Of a DNA stretch of 9,308 bases, positions 1 through 5,670 are shown piece by piece. Positions within the stretch are counted from its first letter, which is position 1; every line of letters starts with the position of its first letter. Origin of the DNA: DASRSE01 sp035656655 (lineage in GTDB: Bacteria; Planctomycetota; Planctomycetia; Pirellulales; DASRSE01); contig DASRSE010000112.1 of NCBI GenBank assembly GCA_035656655.1, positions 1-9,308 of the forward strand. Direction: 5' to 3'. A program made the translations under genes and the position numbers. Under the pieces are notes generated by a model. That model saw nothing but the letters and a program-made list of their open reading frames with translations. It was not told where the DNA came from and ran no database searches.

Positions 1-15
1 GGTTGAGGCGGCATA

Positions 16-378
16 ATGGTCTCAACAGGAGGTCCTTTCAATGAGCAATTCAGCATCCGTAGGTCCGTCCGCCGCGGCGGAAAACAAATTCACAGGAAAC
101 GTTCTTTCACCGACGAGTTCAAGCAGTCGGCGGTGCGGCTGGTGGTGGCCGAAGGCAATCGTTTCGCACCGCAGGCCAAGGCCGTCAACGTCAGCGAGCA
201 GAGCCTGCGGCATTGGCACGCCAAGTTCGCCCCGAAGCCGACGCCCTGCGGCGAGAACGCATCGCTCGAAGAGCTGAAGGCTGAGAACAAGCGGCTGACC
301 CGCGAACTGCGGCGGGCCGAACTGGAGCGCGAAATCCTAAAAAAAGCCACACCGTATTTCGCGAGGGAGTCGCAGTGA
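16..378 (+). CDS. IS3-family transposase OrfA (helix-turn-helix)
   Basis: OrfA is the DNA-binding protein of the element and would recognise its ends. The protein is 120 residues. A helix-turn-helix of the transposase_8 type spans about residues 29-68 (KRSFTDEFKQSAVRLV, then VSEQSLRHWH). A Leu/Glu/Lys-rich coiled coil follows at about 82-112 and ends in the typical EREILKKATPYFARE. The start is uncertain. ATG16 is the only in-frame ATG upstream of the domain and has a modest GAGG at 5-8. The best ribosome site (AGGAGGT, 27-33) instead serves ATG41, which is in another frame. Its peptide, beginning MSNSASVGPSAAA, would join the domain naturally if one base were restored near 79-90. The gene may therefore carry an N-terminal frameshift. 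It overlaps orfB by 4 bases. Confidence 0.8.
   Translation: MVSTGGPFNEQFSIRRSVRRGGKQIHRKRSFTDEFKQSAVRLVVAEGNRFAPQAKAVNVSEQSLRHWHAKFAPKPTPCGENASLEELKAENKRLTRELRRAELEREILKKATPYFARESQ
27..33 (+). promoter_or_regulatory. Strong Shine-Dalgarno pointing at ATG41
   Basis: AGGAGGT lies 7 bases before ATG41, which is ideal spacing. That ATG is out of frame with the OrfA domain, so the site conflicts with the only in-frame start, ATG16. It is the main evidence that orfA has suffered a small indel. Confidence 0.6.
339..346 (+). other. Probable -1 ribosomal frameshift site (A7G)
   Basis: A run of seven A followed by G sits where OrfA reads CTA AAA AAA GCC, giving the A AAA AAA slippery pattern in the correct phase. 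The -1 frame is open from 345 straight into orfB. A slip here would give an OrfAB fusion reading EILKK then SHTVFREGVAVNYAWI. IS3 elements make their active transposase this way. I did not establish a downstream stimulatory structure. Confidence 0.7.
363..369 (+). promoter_or_regulatory. Shine-Dalgarno for orfB
   Basis: GAGGGAG lies 5 bases before the GTG start of orfB at 375. That start overlaps the orfA stop as GTGA. It would allow OrfB to be made alone by coupled re-initiation, besides any OrfAB frameshift product. Confidence 0.6.
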
Positions 379-1406
379 ATTACGCTTGGATCCGCCAACA
401 CCGCGACTTGTTTCCCGTCGCCGTCGCCTGTCAGGTGCTCGAAGTCTCGACCGCGGGCTACTATGCCTCGTTGGATCGCGAACCCAGCCCACGGGTGCAG
501 CGATCCGTCCGCATTCGGCAGTCGGTCCAAGAAGTGCATGCCCAATCGCACGGCATTTACGGCAGCCTGAAGATCGCCGAGGCGCTCGACCAGCGCGGCG
601 ATCAGGAACGCGCCTGCCGCAACACGGTGGCCCAGGCCATGCGAGAAATGGGCCTGAAAAGCCGAGTCTCGCGCCGGTTCACGCCGACCACGACCCTGAC
701 CGATCCGACCCGCGCCGCCGCTCCCAACACATTGAACCGGGACTTCACCGCGGAGGCGCCGAACCGCAAGTGGGTGACCGACATCACCTACCTGCCGACG
801 GCGATGGGCTGGGTTTATCTGGCCGTCGAGCTCGACTTGTTCAGCCGCAAAGTGGTCGGTTGGGCGATCAGCACGTCGCTCCAGACCGACCTGGTCAGCA
901 CGGCCCTGCGCCGCGCCATCGAAGCGCGGCGGCCGGACGGCAGGCGACTATTGCACCATAGCGATCGGGGTTGTCAGTACACGAGCGAAGCTTATCACAC
1001 GATCCTCACCACGCTGGGGATCGAGTGCTCCATGAGTCGCATGGGTTGTTGCTACGACAACGCCGTCATGGAGCGCTTCTTCTGGTCGTTGAAACACGAA
1101 TGGATCAAGCACGAATGCTTCGCTGGTTTGGAAGCGGCGCAGCGGTGCGTATTCAAATACATTGAAATGTTCTACAATACCGTGCGTCTGCATCAGACGC
1201 TCGGCTACCAGTCCCCGAACCAATTCGAAGCCGATCACGCCCCGGCCACAGCGGCGCAAATTTCCGCCTCGCCTATATCCGAAAGTAATAGGCTAGCGCA
1301 CGGATGCCTATACGCGCTGGCGCGGAATTGGTTTGTCAGCCGATTCGAGGCGGAGGGCCGGCGTCAACTCCAGGCGTCGATCAGAAAGCGGAGCCAGTTG
1401 CCGTGA
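375..1406 (+). CDS. IS3-family transposase OrfB (DDE integrase core)
   Basis: OrfB is the catalytic part of the IS3 transposase, cutting and joining DNA with a two-metal RNase H-like fold. The protein is 343 residues. An N-terminal HTH_21-like part (about 45-105, with HGIYGSLKIAEAL) is followed by the rve integrase core (about 128-285). The catalytic triad is visible as D136 (WVTDITYL), D197 (HHSDRGCQYTS) and E233 (NAVMERFFWSLKHEW), with the family's 35-residue gap between D and E. The GTG start at 375 overlaps the orfA stop. The conserved domain ends near residue 290 (GYQSPNQFEADHAP). The last ~50 residues resemble no transposase tail and overlap the neighbouring dipeptidase gene by 43 bases on the opposite strand, so they are probably read-through into flanking DNA. 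The core itself looks intact. Confidence 0.9.
   Translation: MNYAWIRQHRDLFPVAVACQVLEVSTAGYYASLDREPSPRVQRSVRIRQSVQEVHAQSHGIYGSLKIAEALDQRGDQERACRNTVAQAMREMGLKSRVSRRFTPTTTLTDPTRAAAPNTLNRDFTAEAPNRKWVTDITYLPTAMGWVYLAVELDLFSRKVVGWAISTSLQTDLVSTALRRAIEARRPDGRRLLHHSDRGCQYTSEAYHTILTTLGIECSMSRMGCCYDNAVMERFFWSLKHEWIKHECFAGLEAAQRCVFKYIEMFYNTVRLHQTLGYQSPNQFEADHAPATAAQISASPISESNRLAHGCLYALARNWFVSRFEAEGRRQLQASIRKRSQLP
1271..1311. repeat. Short alternating inverted repeats beyond the transposase domain
   Basis: GCCTAT (1271-1276), ATAGGC (1288-1293) and GCCTAT (1306-1311) form two alternative 6-bp stems with 11- and 12-base loops. They lie in the stretch between the end of the transposase domain and the dipeptidase, where the right end of the insertion sequence must be. 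They may be a remnant of the element's end or a weak transcript end; no T-run follows. Confidence 0.3.
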
Positions 1407-2431
1407 AAGACGGCGGCAATCGCGGCGGCGTCGTAGCCGCGCTGCGCGAGCAAATCGCGGAGCTTCGTCAGGTCGTAAATCGAATGCAAATCGGCCGGCG
1501 TCTGCTCGAAGCCATACGCCCCGTCCAGGTCGGAGCCGATCGCCACATGGCGCGCATTGCCGGCGAGTTGACAAATATGATCGATATGATCGACGACGTT
1601 CGCCAAGGTTAAGCCGGCTGACTCCGGCGTGGTCTGACCGCGAATCCAATTTGGAACGAGCATCCAAGCGTCGAGCACCGCGCCAATTACCGCGCCGCGG
1701 CCAATCAGCGCTTGGAGTTGTTCATCGGAATACTGGCGCGTATCCGGCACCAGGGCGCGGCAGTTGTTGTGGCTCGCCCAAACCGGCCCTGAAAAAGCCT
1801 CGAGCGCTTCCCAAAACGAGTCGTCGCACAGATGGGTGGCGTCGAGGATCAAACCGAGCCGCTGCATCTCTTGCAAAAACTCGCGTCCGCGCGGACCGAG
1901 GCCGCCGGTGGCGTGCGTCCCTTGCGCGTACACGCCGGGTCCATAGTGGGCCGGGCCAATCGCGCGGAGCCCTTGCGCATAGGCCCGTTCAAGATGCGCG
2001 GGACTGCGGATCGAATCTGCCCCCTCCAAGCTGAGAATGTAGCCGATCCGCCGATCGGAGGGCTCGTCTTGCTGCCAATTCTCGACGTGCCGCGCCAAAC
2101 CGGCCGCATCGGTGATTTGCACCAGCTCGCCCGCCTCTTCCATCGCGCGATACCAGGCGAGTTGTCCTTGGGTCTGCGCCCAAGCTTGCTCGGGAGACTG
2201 CCAGCCGGGGAGCTTGCTGCCTGGCTTCACATAGCGGGCGATCATCGTCGCCACGCAGACGCCAATCTTCGCGCGCCGCATTTCCGCAAAGGAAACCGTG
2301 CCGCGGCCGCGGTCAGGCTTGTCGGTTAGGCCTTGCTCGCGGCGCCGAATCTCCTCCAGCGGGAGCCGCAAGTCGCGGTTCCATTCGAGCGCGTTCATCG
2401 ACAAGTCGAGATGGGCGTCAATCAGCAACAT
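1364..2431 (-). CDS. Membrane dipeptidase-like zinc peptidase (M19 family)
   Basis: This is a metallopeptidase of family M19 (renal dipeptidase, amidohydrolase fold), which hydrolyses dipeptides, often with a D-residue at the C-terminal side, using two zinc ions. The protein is 355 residues, a normal length. By comparison with the human enzyme I see H7 and D9 (DAHLD), the bridging E136 (LSLEGAD), H162 (GPAH, matching intermediate-binding H152), H200 (DATHL), H221 (ASHNN), R232 (matching substrate-binding R230) and D301 (GSDLDG). All key positions are kept. The segment after H162 (YGPGVYAQGTHATGGL) differs from the usual LTH..N form, so substrate preference is open. The ATG at 2431 is chosen because CTGGAGG lies 7 bases upstream and homology begins at once; the frame continues 31 codons further upstream. 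I see no clear signal peptide, so a cytoplasmic enzyme is likely. It is divergent from the transporter at 2837. Confidence 0.9.
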   Translation of the reverse strand: MLLIDAHLDLSMNALEWNRDLRLPLEEIRRREQGLTDKPDRGRGTVSFAEMRRAKIGVCVATMIARYVKPGSKLPGWQSPEQAWAQTQGQLAWYRAMEEAGELVQITDAAGLARHVENWQQDEPSDRRIGYILSLEGADSIRSPAHLERAYAQGLRAIGPAHYGPGVYAQGTHATGGLGPRGREFLQEMQRLGLILDATHLCDDSFWEALEAFSGPVWASHNNCRALVPDTRQYSDEQLQALIGRGAVIGAVLDAWMLVPNWIRGQTTPESAGLTLANVVDHIDHICQLAGNARHVAIGSDLDGAYGFEQTPADLHSIYDLTKLRDLLAQRGYDAAAIAAVFHGNWLRFLIDAWS

Positions 2432-2438
2432 GGGCGAG

Positions 2439-2445
2439 CCTCCAG
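2439..2445 (-). promoter_or_regulatory. Shine-Dalgarno deciding the dipeptidase start
   Basis: Read on the minus strand, CTGGAGG lies 7 bases before the ATG at 2431. This supports that start over the longer open frame reaching 2524. Confidence 0.7.
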
Positions 2446-2559
2446 ATCGTTCCGGATATCGGTTAGCCAAGGGACTCCTTGCCAAGCGGTCGCGGACCGT
2501 CGGCACGGGTCCATCAGGCAACACGACCCAAGGAAAAAGATTGCCTGTCTCCGCCGCCG

Positions 2560-2599
2560 TTCGCGGTGTCGTTTGGTTCGCCGTGTCGTTTGGTTCGCG
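2560..2599. repeat. 17-bp direct tandem repeat, about 2.4 copies
   Basis: The unit TTCGCGGTGTCGTTTGG (2560-2576) is followed directly by TTCGCCGTGTCGTTTGG (2577-2593), with one mismatch, and then TTCGCG (2594-2599). It lies centrally in the divergent region. A period of 17 bases is not a whole number of helical turns, so it may be a chance duplication rather than a paired operator. Confidence 0.8.
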
Positions 2600-2616
2600 C
2601 CGCGTTGTGAACGATT

Positions 2617-2630
2617 CGCCGCGCGCGGCG
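2617..2630. repeat. 14-bp perfect palindrome
   Basis: CGCCGCGCGCGGCG equals its own reverse complement. It begins 17 bases after the tandem repeat, within the divergent promoter region. It may be an operator for a dimeric regulator, but such GC-only palindromes can arise by chance in GC-rich DNA. Confidence 0.5.
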
Positions 2631-2836
2631 GAGGCAATGTCCCGCTCATGCTATCGCGTTGCGGATGGCGATTCAATCAGCCGAAATGCAGGAATCTCGC
2701 GGCCGGAGAATCTGGCCTTGGTGACTGGCACGCGCGCGGGGGATGGAATACGATCAGACGCAGAATTCCGCCGCAGTTCGCTGCCCTGGCGCGCGACCTG
2801 TTGCGCGCCGATCTCGCATCCTCGCGCTGCCAAGTT

Positions 2837-4153
2837 ATGCCGATCTTGCCAGAACCGCCGACGAAAGTCCGATATTGGATACTCGCGTTGGCGGTGGCGA
2901 TGGCGATTTTGTTGTATCTCGATCGGTACGCATTTTCGATTGTCGCGCCGTTGTTGGAGCAGCAATTGAAGTGCAGCAAACACGATTTAGGAACGGCGTT
3001 TGGCGCCTTTTTCTATGCGTACGCCTTGGCGCAAGTGCCGGCCGGTTGGCTCGGCGACCGCTGGGGGGGGCGACTCACGCTGGCGCTTTATGTGGGGCTA
3101 TGGTCGGCGGTGATGGCCGGGACCGCGTTCGCGCAAACGCTCGGAATGATCGTTCTGTTTCGCATTTTGCTCGGATTGTTCCAGGCCGGAGCGTACGCCA
3201 CCACCGCCAGCTTTCTGAAGCGCTGGTTTCCGCTCGCGCAGCGCGGGATGGCCAACGGCAGCGTGGCGATGGGAGGCCGCGCCGGCAATTTGGTCGCGCT
3301 GCTCTTGACCCCTCCGTTGATCGCCCTGTTCACGCAACCCTTGATACACGCCGGTCTGGGTTGGCGGATCACGTTTATCGTATACGCCGGGTGCGGTGGG
3401 CTGTGGGCGATCATCTTTTATCGCTATGCGCGGAATACGCCGGACGAAATCGCGGAGTGCAATCCGACCGAGCGCGCGTTGATCGAAGGGAGCCAGCTTC
3501 CCAGCGATCCAAGGGCCGCTGCGGCCCGGCCTCCCTTTCCTTGGCGAGAACTGCTGCGAAGCCGCAACGTCCAACTCCTCTGCGCGATCAACTTCTGCGT
3601 CAATGTCGGGTGGATCTATCTGGTGACCTGGCTGCCAGAGCATCTTACCGAATCGTATCATCTGACCCTCGCGCAGGCGGGCTGGTTCACGGCGGGGACG
3701 GGGCTGGCCGGAATGCTCGGCTGCGTCGGCGGCGGCTGGATCACCGATTTTTTGGTGCGGCGGTTGGGTTTGGTGTGGGGGCGACGCGTGCCGGCGCTCT
3801 TGGCCTGCGGTTGCCCGGCGCTGGCGTATGCCGGCTGCTTGGCGACCGACGATTTGTGGGTGCTATTGTTTTTGCTGGCGAGCGTGTTTTTCTTCGCCGA
3901 TTTATGGAACGCGGCGGCTTGGTCAACGTACCAAGACATCGGCGGCGTGCACGTCGGCTCGGTGCTGGCGATCGGCAATATGTGCGGCAACCTGGGGGCG
4001 GCCTTGTTCGCGACGAAAATCGGCGATTTTGCCAATTCCGGCGCGTGGTGGAAAGTGTTTGCGATCTCGTCCGCCAGTTTTCTCGCGGCGCTGGTGTGCT
4101 GGCTGTTCGTCAATCCGCGGATCACGATTGGCCGCGAAGAGCCGGCCGCGTGA
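2837..4153 (+). CDS. MFS transporter, anion:cation symporter-like (ExuT/phthalate type)
   Basis: This is an inner-membrane secondary transporter of the major facilitator superfamily. It is 438 residues, the usual length, with about 12 hydrophobic segments. The N-terminus resembles the anion:cation symporter group: YLDR in TM1 (27-30), AFFYAYALAQVPAGWLGDR (57-75), then motif A, GWLGDRWGGR (70-79). A matching, weaker motif A lies in the second half (GGGWITDFLVRR, 298-309). Members of this group take up hexuronates, galactonate, phthalate or other organic anions by proton or cation symport; the substrate here cannot be read from sequence. The ATG at 2837 is chosen because conserved sequence starts there. 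The frame is open 504 bases further upstream but encodes Arg-rich, non-membrane sequence. No Shine-Dalgarno is visible. It is divergent from the dipeptidase and followed 153 bases later by another transporter. Confidence 0.88.
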   Translation: MPILPEPPTKVRYWILALAVAMAILLYLDRYAFSIVAPLLEQQLKCSKHDLGTAFGAFFYAYALAQVPAGWLGDRWGGRLTLALYVGLWSAVMAGTAFAQTLGMIVLFRILLGLFQAGAYATTASFLKRWFPLAQRGMANGSVAMGGRAGNLVALLLTPPLIALFTQPLIHAGLGWRITFIVYAGCGGLWAIIFYRYARNTPDEIAECNPTERALIEGSQLPSDPRAAAARPPFPWRELLRSRNVQLLCAINFCVNVGWIYLVTWLPEHLTESYHLTLAQAGWFTAGTGLAGMLGCVGGGWITDFLVRRLGLVWGRRVPALLACGCPALAYAGCLATDDLWVLLFLLASVFFFADLWNAAAWSTYQDIGGVHVGSVLAIGNMCGNLGAALFATKIGDFANSGAWWKVFAISSASFLAALVCWLFVNPRITIGREEPAA

Positions 4154-4159
4154 GCCGGC
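4141..4159 (+). other. GC hairpin spanning the transporter stop codon
   Basis: GCCGGC at 4141-4146 can pair with GCCGGC at 4154-4159 around a 7-base loop that contains the TGA stop. There is no T-run after it, so it is not a standard intrinsic terminator. It may protect the 3' end or slow ribosomes, or be chance. Confidence 0.3.
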
Positions 4160-4254
4160 CGAACCTGGCCGCGGTCTCGGTGTCTCCGTGGGAGCTGCGC
4201 GAGACGGTCGATTTGCCCTAGCTGGAATGAAACCGCCTCTTTACGATACAACGA

Positions 4255-4271
4255 GCCGGCGAACGGCCGGC
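4255..4271 (+). other. GC hairpin in the leader of the second transporter
   Basis: GCCGGC at 4255-4260 pairs with GCCGGC at 4266-4271 around a 5-base loop, 35 bases before the second transporter's ATG. It has the same stem sequence as the hairpin at the previous gene's stop. The 153-base gap holds no gene; I found no promoter with normal spacing, so the two transporters may share a transcript. Confidence 0.3.
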
Positions 4272-4306
4272 CGCGGAGCGGGGATGGCGCAGAAACACGA
4301 GAGCCT

Positions 4307-5662
4307 ATGACGGACGAACCTGACGACCGCGCCGCAGACCCGCCGCATGACCCGTTCGCGGCGCTGCGCAATCCGAATTTCCGCTGGTATTGGATCGGAA
4401 ATTTTCTCGCCTTGCTCGGCATGCAGATGCAGTTTGCCGCCGTGCTCTGGGAAATCAACAGCCGCACCAAGTCCGCGTACGCGCTGGGGCTCGTCGGTCT
4501 GGTTCAAGTCATTCCGATCGTGGCGCTGGCGCTGATTGCCGGGCATGTCGCGGATCGCTTCAATCGCAAGCATATCGTGATGCTCAGCGGACTCATCATC
4601 GCGCTGGCGGCGGCCGGCTTGGCCGGCGTGCGGCTGATCGCCGACGAGCGCTGGGCGATCATTGCGATGTTCGTGCTGCTGTTCATCACCGGTTTGGCGC
4701 GGGCCTTTCAACAACCGGCGAAGTCCTCGTTGATGCCGCTGCTCGTTTCGCGTGAGAACTTCACGAACGCGGTCACTTGGAGCGCGATGGCCTTTCAACT
4801 CGCCTCGGTGGCAGGCCCCGCCTTGGGCGGTCTGCTGATCGCTCGGCTCGGCAGCACCGAGCCGATTTATCTGCTGCACGCAGCGCTAGCGTTCAGCATG
4901 TGCGGGATGCTCGCGGCGGTGCACTATCGCCGCGCGGAGACCGCGCCGCAGCCGATGTCGCTGGAGAACCTGCTAGTCGGCGTCAATTTTATGCGGCGCA
5001 ACCGCGTGATCCTGGCCGCGATCACGATGGACCTGTTTGCGGTGCTGCTCGGGGGGGCCGTTTCGCTGCTGCCGATGTATGCGGATCAGATCTTGAAGGT
5101 GGATGCGTATGGCTACGGGTTGTTGCGCGCGGCGCCGGCAATCGGCGCGCTGGCGATGTCGCTGGTCATGGCCAAGCTCCCGCCGATGCAACACGCTGGC
5201 CGCAACTTGCTGATCGCGGTGACGGGATTTGGGATCGCGACCATTGCGTTCGGGTTTTCGCGGTCGTTTCCTTTCTCGTTGGCGATGCTGTTCTTGACGG
5301 GCGCCTTCGACAATATCAGCGTTGTGGTCCGCCATTCGCTCGTGCAACTGCTCGCCCCCGACGCCATGCGCGGACGCATTTCGGCCGTGAACGGCGTGTT
5401 CATTTCGATCTCGAATGAAATCGGCGATTTTGAGGCGGGCATGGTCGCCGGCTTGATCTCGCCGGTCTTTTCGGTGGTCAGCGGCGGGATTGGGACGCTC
5501 GTCGTCGTGGCGATGTCGGCCTGGAAATTCCCTGAGTTGCGGCGCTATGGCCGGCTCGACGCCGCGGCCGAGGAGACGATCCAAACGAGCCACACCGAGG
5601 CCGAAGGAATCGAACCGGCGGCGGACCGCTCTGGGCGAGGCGACGCGCCGCCGCAAGGATAG
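4307..5662 (+). CDS. MFS transporter, EntS/DHA3-like exporter (MFS_3 type)
   Basis: This inner-membrane protein of the major facilitator superfamily resembles the transmembrane secretion effector group (MFS_3, which includes the enterobactin exporter EntS). It is 451 residues with about 12 membrane segments. Typical features are a short polar N-terminus ending FAALRNPNFRWYWIGNFLA (17-35), motif A GHVADRFNRK (79-88), ARAFQQPAKSSLMPLLV (131-147), GPALGGLL (170-177), and the strongly conserved PDAMRGRISAVNGVF (351-365) with NEIGDFEAG (370-378). The last ~35 residues form a polar, acidic tail. Members export siderophores, drugs or other small molecules with proton antiport; the substrate is unknown here. 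The ATG at 4307 fits the family start, with only a weak GAGAG upstream. The gene follows the other transporter by 153 bases and ends 8 bases from the oppositely directed nuoN. Confidence 0.9.
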   Translation: MTDEPDDRAADPPHDPFAALRNPNFRWYWIGNFLALLGMQMQFAAVLWEINSRTKSAYALGLVGLVQVIPIVALALIAGHVADRFNRKHIVMLSGLIIALAAAGLAGVRLIADERWAIIAMFVLLFITGLARAFQQPAKSSLMPLLVSRENFTNAVTWSAMAFQLASVAGPALGGLLIARLGSTEPIYLLHAALAFSMCGMLAAVHYRRAETAPQPMSLENLLVGVNFMRRNRVILAAITMDLFAVLLGGAVSLLPMYADQILKVDAYGYGLLRAAPAIGALAMSLVMAKLPPMQHAGRNLLIAVTGFGIATIAFGFSRSFPFSLAMLFLTGAFDNISVVVRHSLVQLLAPDAMRGRISAVNGVFISISNEIGDFEAGMVAGLISPVFSVVSGGIGTLVVVAMSAWKFPELRRYGRLDAAAEETIQTSHTEAEGIEPAADRSGRGDAPPQG

Positions 5663-5670
5663 CAGCCGCA

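Larger units (their letters stand above)
1..1363 (+). mobile_element. IS3-family insertion sequence, left end outside window
   Basis: This is an insertion sequence of the IS3 family. Two overlapping genes, orfA (helix-turn-helix) and orfB (DDE integrase core), lie in relative phase -1 with an A-run before the overlap, which is the standard IS3 organisation. Position 1 falls just before orfA, so the left terminal inverted repeat is probably cut off. The right end cannot be fixed. The conserved transposase domain ends near position 1250 and an intact host gene on the other strand ends at 1364, so the true right end lies between these points; 1363 is only the outer limit. I found no convincing matching terminal repeats or target duplication. 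Confidence 0.8.
2432..2836. promoter_or_regulatory. Divergent intergenic region between dipeptidase and transporter
   Basis: These 405 bases separate two genes read outward and should hold both promoters. I see no credible protein: the open frames crossing it are Arg-rich products of high GC. It contains a 17-bp tandem repeat (2560-2599) and a 14-bp perfect palindrome (2617-2630) close together, suggesting protein-binding sites. I could not assign -35/-10 boxes with acceptable spacing. The assignment as a control region is inferred from gene orientation and the repeats. Confidence 0.5.

Noticed and set aside
5..1270. GAGGCGG at 5-11 and CCGCCTC at 1264-1270 as terminal inverted repeats of the IS
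   Set aside because: Only seven bases match, the flanking bases do not pair, and the same heptamer recurs in direct orientation at 1347. It is too short and GC-biased to define the ends.
2718..2754. TTGGTG and TACGAT as a promoter for the first transporter
   Set aside because: The spacer is 25 bases and the -35 match is weak.
2333..2836. N-terminal extension of the first transporter by 168 residues
   Set aside because: The frame is open, but the sequence is Arg-rich, overlaps the dipeptidase gene and lacks family similarity; the conserved protein starts at 2837.
2743..4221. Long plus-strand open frame (about 490 codons) overlapping the first transporter
   Set aside because: It is Arg/Gly/Ala-rich with no membrane segments or known motif. 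It is a shadow of the real transporter frame, common in GC-rich genes.
4213..4247. TTGCCC and TACGAT as a promoter for the second transporter
   Set aside because: The spacer is 23 bases, too long for a standard promoter, and the boxes match poorly.
3658..4470. Minus-strand open frame across the two transporters
   Set aside because: It has low-complexity Ser/Pro/Arg composition, spans two real genes and has no recognisable motif.
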